Source: Streptomyces sp. NRRL WC-3605
GTDB lineage: Bacteria; Actinomycetota; Actinomycetes; Streptomycetales; Streptomycetaceae
DNA length: 49,584 bases
Reading direction: 5' to 3'
Assembly (NCBI RefSeq): GCF_001509795.1
Contig: NZ_LLZN01000075.1
Location: 1-49,584 of the forward strand
The position numbers were made by a program, and so were the translations under genes. Under the pieces are notes generated by a model that did not search any database, was not told where the DNA came from, and saw nothing but the letters and a program-made list of their open reading frames with translations. This document shows, piece after piece, positions 1 to 7,874 of the stretch (positions are counted from its first letter, which is position 1; every line of letters starts with the position of its first letter).

Positions 1-849
1 GGCCCCCTGGCCGCCCTCCCGGACGCCCGGCCCCGCGGTGCGCACCCCGTCGAGGCCGCCGACCCGCCCCGTACGACACGGCCGCCCTCGTCCCTACCGT
101 CCCCGCCCCGCTCCCCCTCCCCCACCGCGACCACGGCGTCCCCCTCCCCCGCCGCCTCGAAGAAGCCGGCGCCGCGCGAGGCGGGCGGGACCGGGGCGTC
201 GAAGGGGTCCGCGCCGCCGGAGCCCGGCGCGGGCACCCCCCTGACCTGGAGCGTCGACTCGCACGTCTGGCAGGCCGGGTGCGGTCACGACTACGTCCTC
301 ACCAGGCCGCCGCAGCAGGTGCCGCCGCCACCGCCTCCGCAGGACGCCCGCACCTGGGCGACCTCCCTGGACGCCGTGCACGGGCGGCAGACCATGGTGC
401 GCGTGTCGGTGCAGGGCCGCGATTCCACGGCCGTCGTCCTGGAGGCGCTGCGGGTCCGGGTCGTGAACCGCGCGGCGCCGCTGAAGGGCACCGTGTACGC
501 GATGGACCGGGGCTGCGGCGGAGCGCTGACTCCGCGCTTCTTCGACGTCGACCTCGACAAGGACCGGCCCGTCGCCCGCCCCCAGGACGGCAACGACACC
601 GGCACCCCGATCCCGGCGATGCGGCTGCCCTACCGGGTGTCCGCGACGGACCCGGAGGTGCTGCTCGTCACCGCGCAGACCCGGGCCTGCGACTGCTCCT
701 GGTACCTGGAGCTCGACTGGTCCTCGCAGGGCCGCACCGGCACCGTCCGCATCGACGACGCCGGCCGCCCGTTCCGTACGACGGGCATCGGGTCGCTGCC
801 GCGCTACGTGTACGAGACGTCCGACCGGGCGTGGGTGCCGTACACCTGA
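1..849 (+). CDS. C-terminal part of an unidentified protein with a Pro/Ser/Ala-rich linker (5' truncated)
   Basis: The reading frame is open from the first base, so the N-terminus lies outside the window; 282 codons plus stop are visible. The first ~75 residues are low-complexity and rich in Pro, Ser, Ala and Arg, like a linker outside a membrane segment. The following ~200 residues form a folded domain beginning near TWSVDSHVWQAGCGHDYVL, with several cysteines (AGCGHD, DRGCGG, TRACDCSWYL) that could form disulfides if the domain is outside the cell. I do not recognise the domain with certainty. Similar Streptomyces proteins, as I recall, combine an N-terminal helix-turn-helix, one membrane segment and such a C-terminal domain, but none of that is visible here. 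The stop codon (847-849) directly abuts the stop of the opposite-strand phosphatase gene, so no terminator fits between them. Confidence 0.6.
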   Translation, partial: GPLAALPDARPRGAHPVEAADPPRTTRPPSSLPSPPRSPSPTATTASPSPAASKKPAPREAGGTGASKGSAPPEPGAGTPLTWSVDSHVWQAGCGHDYVLTRPPQQVPPPPPPQDARTWATSLDAVHGRQTMVRVSVQGRDSTAVVLEALRVRVVNRAAPLKGTVYAMDRGCGGALTPRFFDVDLDKDRPVARPQDGNDTGTPIPAMRLPYRVSATDPEVLLVTAQTRACDCSWYLELDWSSQGRTGTVRIDDAGRPFRTTGIGSLPRYVYETSDRAWVPYT

Positions 850-2127
850 TCACGCCTCCCAGACGGCGGCGGCCGTACGGTCGTCGGCGTAGCCCTTGAC
901 CCGGACCTGGGTGTCGGCGAGGAAGTCGGCGAGGCCGGGCGGCCCGGAGCCGGACCAGCGCCGCAGGAGGTGGGCCGCGAGTTCGGGTTCGCCGCGCAGG
1001 GGGTCGGCGAGGCCGTTCGTGCACAGCAGCAGGGTGTCGCCGGGACGGGCCACGGAGGCCCGGAACCGGAAGGGCTCGCGGGGCGGCTCGGGCGCCGGCT
1101 CGTAGGGGCTCGGCGGGGTCGGAATGCCGAGGTCCATGGTGAGCCGGTCGCCGTCGGGGGTCTCGGCGGGTGGCGAGCCGAAGCCGACGACGGGTTCACC
1201 GGCGGCGTCGGTGACCCGCGGCTCGATGTCCTGCCACTCCCCGTCCCGCAGCCGGAACAGCCCTCCGGCGCCGGCTCCGAAGAAGACCCGCGTCCGGCAC
1301 TCCGGGTCGGCGGGCAGCAGCAGGCAGCGCAGGGTGGCCGCGTACTCCTCCGGGTCGACGCCCTGTTCGACGGCGCTCGCGCGGAGCCGGCCGAGGCTGC
1401 GGCCGGTGAGGCGGTGCAGCCCGGACTTCAGGTCGCCGCGCCGGCCGGCCAGCATGTCCCGGGCGAGCCGTTCGTGGCTGCGTCCGACGGCCCGGCCGAT
1501 CCACCGGCACGCCTCGGCGGCGGCCCGGTGGGCGCCGGGGGTGGCGCGGGCGCCGGTGGCCATCGCGACGAGCAGCAGGGCGTGTTCGCCGGTACCGAAG
1601 CGTGCGGTGAGCAGCGAGTCGCGGCGGGGTTCGCCCCGGTAGCGGGCGGAGTCGCCGCGCAGGGACACGGCCCGCAGGGTGGCGGTGCCGTAGCGGGCGC
1701 CGTCGAGGACGGTGTCGGCGACCAGGTCGCCGAGGTCGTCCGGGTCGGCCTCGGGCAGCGCGGTCGGTTCGGGGTCGTAGGTGGGCGGGCCGGCACCGAC
1801 GTACTCCGGCGCGCGGGCCGGGCGGCCCTCGGCGGCCGGCGGGGACGGCTCGCGCTCCGGCTGCGGCTGCGGCTGCGGCTCCACGGTGAAGCCGGGCGGC
1901 CTGGGCAGGCCGGCCGGGAACGCGGGCGCTCCCCGCCCGGGGGCGTCCGGGTCCGAGCGCGGTGCCGGGACGGTGTCCGGCCGCTCTTTCACGGCGCCCG
2001 CGGCCGAGGCGTACCGGTCGTCGAGCGAGTCGGGCGCCGCGGACGGGCCGGCGTCCTCGGCGTCGCCGTACAGCTGGCCCCACCAGTCGTCCTCGTGACC
2101 GGTGGGCTTGCCCCCCTGCTGATTCAT
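850..2127 (-). CDS. PP2C-family protein phosphatase domain protein
   Basis: 425 residues from the ATG at 2127. The N-terminal ~150 residues are acidic and Pro-rich with a (PQ) run (EPQPQPQPER), probably disordered. The C-terminal ~270 residues resemble the PP2C-type Ser/Thr phosphatase fold found in many actinomycete proteins: a GARYGTATLRAVSLRGDSAR stretch near the beginning (the usual first metal-binding region), LLLVAMATGA, GDTLLLCTNGLADPL and a terminal DDRTAAAVWEA, which matches the usual final DD...T motif. Canonical DG metal motifs are weak, so activity is uncertain. A reading frame continues upstream to 2676, but it crosses the intergenic region and loses coding character. No clear Shine-Dalgarno sequence precedes 2127; an AACAAT hexamer lies 7 nt upstream. 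Target and partner are unknown. Confidence 0.75.
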   Translation of the reverse strand: MNQQGGKPTGHEDDWWGQLYGDAEDAGPSAAPDSLDDRYASAAGAVKERPDTVPAPRSDPDAPGRGAPAFPAGLPRPPGFTVEPQPQPQPEREPSPPAAEGRPARAPEYVGAGPPTYDPEPTALPEADPDDLGDLVADTVLDGARYGTATLRAVSLRGDSARYRGEPRRDSLLTARFGTGEHALLLVAMATGARATPGAHRAAAEACRWIGRAVGRSHERLARDMLAGRRGDLKSGLHRLTGRSLGRLRASAVEQGVDPEEYAATLRCLLLPADPECRTRVFFGAGAGGLFRLRDGEWQDIEPRVTDAAGEPVVGFGSPPAETPDGDRLTMDLGIPTPPSPYEPAPEPPREPFRFRASVARPGDTLLLCTNGLADPLRGEPELAAHLLRRWSGSGPPGLADFLADTQVRVKGYADDRTAAAVWEA

Positions 2128-2313
2128 GCCACCGATTGTTCCCCGCGGCGCCCGGATGGGAACGGGGCATCGGGAAATCCGGCCGCGCACGGCACCGAGA
2201 GAGACACGTCGGGTGACAGGCCGAACAGGCGTACGACGCGATGCCGCGCGCCGTCGCGCGTCGGCGGCAGCCTCTGATCTGCGCGTCCTCGCGGGCTCCT
2301 GCACTCTGGTCAG

Positions 2314-2796
2314 ATGGGAGTCTGGGACCTCGTGCTGGTGGGCCTGGTCCTCCTGCTCGGCCTGTGCGGGGTGATGGTGCCCGGTGTGCCGGCGTCGTGG
2401 CTCGTGTTCGCGGCCGTCCTGTGGTGGGCACTGGAGGACGTCGAGCCGGTCACCTGGTGGGTGCTCGTGGGGGCCACCCTCGCGCTGTTCGTCTCCCAGG
2501 TGGTGCGCTGGGCGCTCCCGCCCCGGCGCCTGCGCCCCGGCTGGGCCGGGCGCCGCATGGCGGCGTACGCGGCGGCGGGCTCGTTCCTGGGGTTCTTCCT
2601 GGTGCCGGTGATCGGCTCGGTGCCCGGCTTCCTGGCCGGCGCCTATCTGGAGGCCCGGCGCCGCCTCGGCCGGCACGGCGAGGCGCGGGCCGCGGTGCGC
2701 ACGGCGATGCGCTCGGGCGGCACCAGCGTGCTGACGGAGCTGTTCACCTGCCAGCTGATCGCCGGGGCCTGGCTGGGCGCGGTGATCTGGGGCTGA
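2314..2796 (+). CDS. DUF456 family membrane protein
   Basis: 160 residues, predominantly hydrophobic, with about four membrane segments: roughly residues 3-22 (LVLVGLVLLLGLCGVMVPG), 26-42, 47-65, then a Gly-rich re-entrant stretch near residues 88-112 (GSFLGFFLVPVIGSVPGFLAGAYLEARR) and a final helix near the C-terminus. The repeated small-residue pattern GxxxGxxxxPxxGxxxG is typical of the DUF456 family. Function is unknown; the protein should sit in the cytoplasmic membrane. Translation probably starts at the ATG at 2314, which has no Shine-Dalgarno sequence. A CACTCT hexamer 6 nt upstream would fit a leaderless transcript. The gene stands alone between the phosphatase (divergent) and the alkylation-repair genes (convergent). 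Confidence 0.8.
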   Translation: MGVWDLVLVGLVLLLGLCGVMVPGVPASWLVFAAVLWWALEDVEPVTWWVLVGATLALFVSQVVRWALPPRRLRPGWAGRRMAAYAAAGSFLGFFLVPVIGSVPGFLAGAYLEARRRLGRHGEARAAVRTAMRSGGTSVLTELFTCQLIAGAWLGAVIWG

Positions 2797-2807
2797 CCCG
2801 CCCCGAT

Positions 2808-2854
2808 GGACCCGCCGCTACGGACCCGCTCCCACGGACCCGCTTAGGACCCGC
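2808..2854. repeat. four short direct repeats of GGACCCGC
   Basis: GGACCCGC occurs at 2808, 2822, 2836 and 2847, spaced 14, 14 and 11 bp, filling the gap between the convergent DUF456 and ogt genes. The first three units share a longer 14-bp frame. No function is evident; replication slippage or a weak terminator region are both possible. Confidence 0.6.
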
Positions 2855-2856
2855 CC

Positions 2857-3375
2857 CTACGGAAGCGCGCCCTCCAGGGTGAGCAGCCGGACCTTGCGCG
2901 CGAGTCCGCCCGCGTACCCGGTCAGGGAGCCGTCCGAGCCGATCACCCGGTGGCAGGGGCGTACGACGAGCAGCGGGTTGGCGCCGATCGCGCCGCCGAC
3001 GGCCCGGACGGCGGGCCGGGAGGCGCCGATGCGCGCGGCGATCTCGCCGTAGGTCGTGGTGGCCCCGTACGGGACGTCGTCCAGGGCGGCCCAGACGCGC
3101 TCCCGGAACGCGCTGCCGTGCGTGCTCAGCTCCAGGTGGAACTCCTTCAGCTCCCCGGCGAAGTAGGCGGTCAGCTGCTCCTCGGCGGCGCGGAAGGCCC
3201 CCGGGTCGCGCCGCCAGTCCGCCAGGACCGTCCGGCCGCCCTTCTGGCCGGGCACGGACACGGAGGTCAGCGCGCCGGTGGCGGGGTCGGCGGTGAGCAG
3301 GAGGGGGCCGAGGGGGCTGTCGACCTCGGTCCAGGGGATACGGGGGGCCACGGCGGTCCTCTCGGTCGTCGTCAT
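2857..3375 (-). CDS. ogt: methylated-DNA--protein-cysteine S-methyltransferase (Ogt/MGMT)
   Basis: 172 residues. This suicide enzyme removes O6-alkyl groups from guanine (and O4 from thymine) by transfer to its own cysteine. The acceptor motif PCHRV is present with Cys141, preceded by the usual GGAIGANPLLVVR and followed by GYAGGLARKVRLLTLEG. The N-terminal half carries the typical SPLGPLLLTAD start of the RNase H-like ribonuclease fold. Length matches the Ogt type. The ATG at 3375 overlaps the TGA of the upstream ada/alkA-like gene (ATGA), so the two are almost certainly one transcript with coupled translation. All the usual active-site residues are seen, so I expect activity. Confidence 0.93.
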   Translation of the reverse strand: MTTTERTAVAPRIPWTEVDSPLGPLLLTADPATGALTSVSVPGQKGGRTVLADWRRDPGAFRAAEEQLTAYFAGELKEFHLELSTHGSAFRERVWAALDDVPYGATTTYGEIAARIGASRPAVRAVGGAIGANPLLVVRPCHRVIGSDGSLTGYAGGLARKVRLLTLEGALP

Positions 3376-4778
3376 CGGGGGTCGGGCTCGCCCGCGGCGC
3401 GCAGGTGGCGCAGCGCGTAGGAGCGCCATGGGCGCCACGCGTCGGGCAGCTCGGTGCCGGGCGGCGGCACGTCCGGGTCCGCGAGCGCGCGGGTGCGGAT
3501 CACGGCGACGGTACGGGCGTCCAGGCCGGGCAGGTCCCGCAGGGCACGGTGCGCCTCGTCCCGGTCGGCGCCCGCGTCCAGCCGTACGGCGCCGTCGGCG
3601 AGGGCGGCGGTCAGCGCGCCCAGCGGTCCGGCGGGTTCGGCGCCGGCGAGCACCGCGGGCTCGGGGAACAGATGGGTGAGGCCGCCGCTCGGCGCGTCGA
3701 GCGCCTTGCCGTACCGGCGGACCAGTTCGGCGGCCCTCAGGGGCCCGGCGACGGCCCGTACGGCCTGTTCGTCGGGGTCGGCGGCGCCCGGTGAGCGCAG
3801 TCCGGGCCGGGCCGCGACGAGCGGGGCGAGCCGGGTGTCGGCGCCGAGCCGCGCGTCGACGGCGTACGGGTCGGCGTCCAGGTCGAACAGGCGCCGCAGC
3901 CGCTGCACGGCCGTGGTCAGGTCGCGGAGGTCGGTGAGGTGGATGCGGGCGTCGAGCCAGCCGCCCGGGTGGGTGGCCGCGCCCCGGCCGGGTGCCGCCG
4001 TGCTCTCCGCGACGGCGGCGACGGCGCTGCCGTGCGGGAGGCGCAGGGTGCGGCGGTAGAGGCGGGCGCCGGGCGGGCCGGTGACCTCCTCGACGCCGGG
4101 CACGGCCTCCTCGGCGAGCAGGTCGAAGACGGTGCCGGCGTGGTAGGGGCCCCGGTGGGCGAGCCGCAGCGGGATGCCGCCGGACGGGGTGGCCGTACGC
4201 CCGTCGGGGCGGCCGCCGCGGGGTGCGGCGGCGCGCAGCTCGCTCGGAGTGCGGGCGTACACGGCCCGGACGGTGTCGTTGAACTGCCGGACGCTGGCGA
4301 ATCCGGCGGCGAACGCGATCTGGGTGATCGGCAGACCCGTGGTCTGCAGCAGCACCCGTGCGGTGTGGGCCCGCTGGGCGCGGGCCAGCGCGACGGGTCC
4401 CGCGCCGAGTTCGGCGGTGAGCTGCCGCTGCACCTGCCGGGTGCTGTAGCCGAGCCGGGTGGCGAGCCCGGCGACGCCCTCCCGGTCGACGACGCCGTCG
4501 CCGATCAGCCGCATCGCCCGGCCCACCACGTCCGCCCGTACGTTCCAGGCGGCGGAGCCGGGCACGGCGTCCGGACGGCACCGCCGGCAGGCCCGGAACC
4601 CCGAGCCCTGCGCGGCGGCGGCCGTCGCGAAGAACCGCACGTTCCGCCGCCTCGGCGTGACCGCCGGGCAGCTGGGGCGGCAGTAGACGCCAGTGGTCTC
4701 GACGGCGAAGAAGAACTCGCCGTCGAACCGGGCGTCGCGGCTGCGCACCGCCTCGTACCTGCTGTCCTCGTCGTTCAC
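3372..4778 (-). CDS. Ada-like regulator fused to an AlkA-type DNA glycosylase domain
   Basis: 468 residues from a GTG at 4778. Residues ~1-75 form the Ada methyl-phosphotriester domain: Cys33, Cys37, Cys64 and Cys67 have exactly the spacing of the zinc-binding, methyl-accepting cysteines of E. coli Ada (38, 42, 69, 72). Residues ~80-185 are an AraC-type double helix-turn-helix (GLATRLGYSTRQVQRQL and ITQIAFAAGFASVRQFND). Residues ~200-468 resemble the AlkA N-terminal and helix-hairpin-helix domains (RDLPGLDARTVAVIRTRAL, then AWRPWRSYALRHL). Between these last two motifs the protein is shorter than I expect and the usual catalytic Asp is not evident (see findings). It probably senses methyl damage in DNA and activates its own operon with ogt, which overlaps its stop codon. 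A frame continues upstream of 4778, but no plausible start or family similarity is seen there. Confidence 0.88.
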   Translation of the reverse strand: MNDEDSRYEAVRSRDARFDGEFFFAVETTGVYCRPSCPAVTPRRRNVRFFATAAAAQGSGFRACRRCRPDAVPGSAAWNVRADVVGRAMRLIGDGVVDREGVAGLATRLGYSTRQVQRQLTAELGAGPVALARAQRAHTARVLLQTTGLPITQIAFAAGFASVRQFNDTVRAVYARTPSELRAAAPRGGRPDGRTATPSGGIPLRLAHRGPYHAGTVFDLLAEEAVPGVEEVTGPPGARLYRRTLRLPHGSAVAAVAESTAAPGRGAATHPGGWLDARIHLTDLRDLTTAVQRLRRLFDLDADPYAVDARLGADTRLAPLVAARPGLRSPGAADPDEQAVRAVAGPLRAAELVRRYGKALDAPSGGLTHLFPEPAVLAGAEPAGPLGALTAALADGAVRLDAGADRDEAHRALRDLPGLDARTVAVIRTRALADPDVPPPGTELPDAWRPWRSYALRHLRAAGEPDPR

Positions 4779-4857
4779 GCTGTCCAGTGTCCGCCGTGCC
4801 GGGGTGCGGCGCTGGCGGGAATCGGACACCGAGGAGGGGCGGCGGAACGGGCGGGCG

Positions 4858-5964
4858 TCACCGCAGCCGGCCGCGCTTGGCCTCCATCGCGGCCCGGCCC
4901 TGCGCGCCCTTGCGCTTCCACTCCCGGCGCAGCTCGGCGCGCAGCCGCGCGTCGGTCTTGGCCACGATGTACTGGTTCTCCCGCTTGAGCTTGCGGTAGC
5001 TCTCCAGCCGGCGCACCGGCAGCTCACCGGAGTCGATCGCGGCCAGCACGGCGCAGCCCGGCTCCGCCTCGTGGGCGCAGTCGTGGAAGCGGCACCGCGC
5101 GGCGAGTTCCTCGATCTCGGAGAAGACCTGGCCGACGCCGGTCTCGGCGTCCCAGAGGCCGACGCCGCGCAGGCCCGGTGTGTCGATGAGGACCCCGCCG
5201 CCGGGCAGCGCGAGGAGGTTGCGGGTGGTGGTCGTGTGACGGCCCTTGCCGTCCACGTCACGGGTCGCCCGCACCTCCATGACGTCCTCGCCGAGCAGTG
5301 CGTTGGCGAGGGTCGACTTGCCCGCGCCGGACTGCCCGAGCAGCACGCTCGTGCCGCCGCCGACCAGGGCGACGAGCACGTCGAGGCCGTCCCCGTCCAC
5401 GCTGCTGACCGGGAGCACGGGCACGCCGGGTGCCGTGGTCTCCACGTCCTGCACGAGGTGCGAGAGCGTCGCCGCGTCCGGCACGAGGTCGGCCTTGGTG
5501 AGGACGACGACGGGCTGGGCCCCCGACTCCCAGGCCAGCGCGAGGAACCGTTCGATCCGGCCGAGGTCGAGTTCGGCGGCCAGCGACACGGCGACGATGG
5601 CGTGGTCGACGTTGGCGGCGAGGATCTGCCCCTCGGACCGCTTGGAGGAGGTGGAGCGCACGAAGGCGGTGCGGCGCGGCAGATACGCCTGGACGTAGCG
5701 CGGGTGGGCGCCCGCGGGGTCGACGGCGACCCAGTCGCCCGTGCACACGACCTTCATCGGGTCGTGCGGGGTGACGAAGGCCGTGTCGGCGCGTACGAGG
5801 CCGTCGGCGGTGACGACGTCGCACTGGCCCCGGTCGACGCGGACGACGCGTCCCGGGAGGAGTCCTTCGGCCGCGTGCGGGGCGAAGGCGTCCGCCCATG
5901 CCGCGTCCCAGCCGTAGGGGGCGAGCGCGGTGTGGACGGAGGAAGCGGCGGAGCTGGAAGTCAA
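4858..5964 (-). CDS. rsgA: ribosome small subunit-dependent GTPase RsgA
   Basis: About 368 residues. RsgA is a circularly permuted GTPase that binds the 30S subunit during late maturation. The order seen is the permuted one: an OB-fold region (RVVRVDRGQCDVVTADGLVRA), G4 (VVLTKADL), then the P-loop G1 (LLGQSGAGKSTLANALL), a switch region (GKGRHTTT) and G3 (LIDTPGLRG), followed by the zinc motif CRFHDCAHEAEPGC and a basic C-terminus. I chose the TTG at 5964 because GAAGGG lies 7 nt upstream; a GTG at 5979 is in frame but lacks a Shine-Dalgarno sequence. A small ORF with a strong ribosome binding site lies ~60 nt upstream on the same strand. The gene is upstream of, and possibly cotranscribed with, the ada/alkA-ogt pair (79-bp gap). 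Confidence 0.9.
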   Translation of the reverse strand: MTSSSAASSVHTALAPYGWDAAWADAFAPHAAEGLLPGRVVRVDRGQCDVVTADGLVRADTAFVTPHDPMKVVCTGDWVAVDPAGAHPRYVQAYLPRRTAFVRSTSSKRSEGQILAANVDHAIVAVSLAAELDLGRIERFLALAWESGAQPVVVLTKADLVPDAATLSHLVQDVETTAPGVPVLPVSSVDGDGLDVLVALVGGGTSVLLGQSGAGKSTLANALLGEDVMEVRATRDVDGKGRHTTTTRNLLALPGGGVLIDTPGLRGVGLWDAETGVGQVFSEIEELAARCRFHDCAHEAEPGCAVLAAIDSGELPVRRLESYRKLKRENQYIVAKTDARLRAELRREWKRKGAQGRAAMEAKRGRLR

Positions 5965-6027
5965 CGGGTGACCCTTCACAAGGGCGGCCCCGGCCGGCGC
6001 GCGTGAGGGCGCGCGGAAGTGTGGGTG

Positions 6028-6096
6028 TCAGCCGGTGGCCACGGAGGTGGACGGGATGGATCGCTTGCGGGCAGCGCTCGTCGCAATGACAGCCAT
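6028..6096 (-). CDS. possible 22-residue ORF upstream of rsgA
   Basis: ATG at 6096 is preceded by a full GGAGGT Shine-Dalgarno sequence 8 nt away, and the frame reads MAVIATSAARKRSIPSTSVA followed by TG and a stop. It lies on the rsgA strand, 63 nt before the rsgA start, so it could be a leader peptide or a translated upstream ORF. No Cys, Trp or other attenuation-type codon run is seen. A second ORF with an equally good ribosome binding site (6056-6172) overlaps it on the other strand, so one of the two signals may be accidental. Confidence 0.35.
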   Translation of the reverse strand: MAVIATSAARKRSIPSTSVATG

Positions 6097-6192
6097 CGGT
6101 CTGCACCTCCTCGTCACTTCCGAAGCAGGGCGGCGGCCACGGGCCACCGCTGTGGGAACGCCGTCACTCTAGCCGGGCCCCGCGCACCGCCG

Positions 6193-7674
6193 TCAACCGG
6201 TTTTCAGGGTGCAGGCACGTCCGTCGAGGGTGAGGTCGTGGGGCGGGGAGTTGGCGCCCCGCCAGGAGCCCAGGAAACCGAACGTGACCTTGCCGCCGGC
6301 GGCGACGGTCTTGTTGTAGTCCGCGGCGGTGGCGGTGACGCGGGGGCCGTTCTGGGCGAAGGCGGCGTCCCACATCTGGCCGACCCGCTGGCCGTCCCGA
6401 TAGGACCAGGCGACGCGCCAGCCGTTCAGGGGGCGGTCGGTGGTGACGGTGACGATGGCCTGGAAGCCGTCGGTCCACTCGTTGACGAGGTCGTAGACGG
6501 CCGTACAGGAGGGAGCCTCGGACGTGGCGGGCGGGGGCGCGTCCGGGCGAGCCGTCGGGGAGGTGGTGCCCTGCGGTCCGGGGTCGGGGTCGCGCGGGGT
6601 GGGGGTCGTGCCGCGCGAGGCGCTCGCGGACGGTTCCGGCGCCTCGCGGGCCGGCCGGGTGGCGGCCGCGACCGGCAGGGAGACGGTGGGGTCCGCGGCC
6701 GGGGGGCGTCCGGTGAGGTCGCCGTCGGCCGCGCGGGCGCCCGCGGAGGAGCCGCCCTGGGTCATCGACACCGCGAGGGCGAGCCCGGAGACGAGGACGG
6801 CGGTGACGAGCAGGGCGCCGCGCACCATCCGCGCCTTGTGGGCGCCCGGGCGGACCGGCCCGGTGTCCGCGTCCGCGTCGGGGTGCCCGGCCAGCCGGGC
6901 CTCGGCGGCGCGGCGGCGGCGCTCCAGATAGGCGAGGCCGCCCCAGCCGAGCACGCCCCCGGCGAGGGCGGCGGGCAGACCGCCGCCGTGCGGCCGCAGA
7001 CAGGCGGCGGCCTCGGCGCACGGCACACAGGTCGCGAGGTGACGGGAGAGGTCGGCGGGGATGTCGGCGGCGGGCGAGCGGGTCACCGCGTCGAGGAGGC
7101 GGGCGTAGCTGCGGCAGCGCGCGTCCATCGGGGTGTCGAGGTGGTTGCGCCGGCAGCGGTCCCGGAACAGGCCGCGCACCTGGGCGAGTTCGTCGGAGAC
7201 GGTGGCCGGGTCGAGGCCCAGCCTGCGGGCGACGACGTGCGGCGGCAGCGCCTCGACCTCGGTGAGCCACAGCAGGGCCGCGTCCGGTTCCTGCATGTCG
7301 CGCAGGCCGCGCAGCGCGACCGGGCGGCCGAGCGGGGGGCCGGTGTAGCGGGTGGCGTGCTCGGAGTTGAGCCACAGCCGAAGGTCCGGGTCGAGGCCGT
7401 CGCCCCGGCCGCCCTCCTCCCAGGCGGCCGCCGTGGTGCGCACGGCGACCAGCAGCAGGGGGATGCGGGGCAGCCGGGCGGGCCGTCGGGCGGTGCCCGG
7501 CCCCGCCCCGGCCTCGCGGGCCTCGCGCAGTCCGGCCGCGAAGGCCTCCGAGGCCAGGTGGCCCGCCGACTCGGGGCCCACGGTGCACAGGTCGGCGTAC
7601 GACAGCACGGCGTCCCAGCACTCGGCGAACAGGGCCGCCTCGGTGGCGTCCTGAGGGGTCGGCAGGTCCGGCAT
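6193..7674 (-). CDS. membrane protein with sigma-factor-like and zinc-finger cytoplasmic region and an exported CBM2 cellulose-binding module
   Basis: 493 residues, ATG at 7674 with an AGGAG 4 nt upstream. Residues ~120-180 resemble sigma-70 region 4 (LPPHVVARRLGLDPATVSDELAQVRGLF). Residues 212-219 (HLATCVPC) form the HX3CX2C zinc motif seen in ZAS-type anti-sigma factors. One membrane helix spans ~284-303. Residues ~305-385 are a Pro/Thr/Ser/Ala-rich linker. Residues ~388-493 are a family 2 carbohydrate-binding module bounded by Cys390 and Cys488, with the typical NGWRVAWSY and FGFLGSWRGAN tryptophans. The predicted topology places the zinc/sigma-like part inside and the CBM outside, suggesting a carbohydrate- or cell-wall-sensing protein rather than a secreted cellulase; no catalytic domain is present. 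A 7-bp inverted repeat (7700-7728) lies just upstream. Confidence 0.8.
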   Translation of the reverse strand: MPDLPTPQDATEAALFAECWDAVLSYADLCTVGPESAGHLASEAFAAGLREAREAGAGPGTARRPARLPRIPLLLVAVRTTAAAWEEGGRGDGLDPDLRLWLNSEHATRYTGPPLGRPVALRGLRDMQEPDAALLWLTEVEALPPHVVARRLGLDPATVSDELAQVRGLFRDRCRRNHLDTPMDARCRSYARLLDAVTRSPAADIPADLSRHLATCVPCAEAAACLRPHGGGLPAALAGGVLGWGGLAYLERRRRAAEARLAGHPDADADTGPVRPGAHKARMVRGALLVTAVLVSGLALAVSMTQGGSSAGARAADGDLTGRPPAADPTVSLPVAAATRPAREAPEPSASASRGTTPTPRDPDPGPQGTTSPTARPDAPPPATSEAPSCTAVYDLVNEWTDGFQAIVTVTTDRPLNGWRVAWSYRDGQRVGQMWDAAFAQNGPRVTATAADYNKTVAAGGKVTFGFLGSWRGANSPPHDLTLDGRACTLKTG

Positions 7675-7699
7675 GAGTCTCCTGCATCCACGTCCGAGG

Positions 7700-7728
7700 A
7701 CAACTCACCCGAGGAAAAGGGGAGTTGT
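7700..7728. promoter_or_regulatory. inverted repeat ACAACTC-N15-GAGTTGT
   Basis: A perfect 7-bp inverted repeat lies 26 bp upstream of the start of the CBM2 membrane protein gene and 147 bp downstream of the radical SAM stop codon. It could be an operator for the CBM gene or a weak hairpin terminator. The rest of 7675-7874 shows no gene. Confidence 0.4.
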
Positions 7729-7874
7729 GGGGTACCTCGCGGCAGGGCAGGAGCTTTTCACGTCTCCGTCAGAACTGACAAGCGCTCTGTTCAGACGTCA
7801 TGACGGACCGTGGCGCCCGCGCCCGTGACCTGAGGTACGGATGCGGACCCCGTCCGGCTCATCCGTGACACCAC

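Noticed and set aside
2128..2676. Upstream extension of the PP2C-like ORF to 608 residues
   Set aside because: The extension is antisense to the DUF456 gene and lacks coding character.
4779..5261. Upstream extension of the Ada-like ORF to 629 residues
   Set aside because: It overlaps rsgA in another frame and has no Ada-family sequence; the GTG at 4778 gives the correct cysteine spacing from the N-terminus.
7775..7800. Imperfect palindrome around CTGACAAGCGCTCTGTTCAG
   Set aside because: Arms differ at several positions and it lacks the GAAC-N4-GTTC form of an actinobacterial LexA box; too weak to call.
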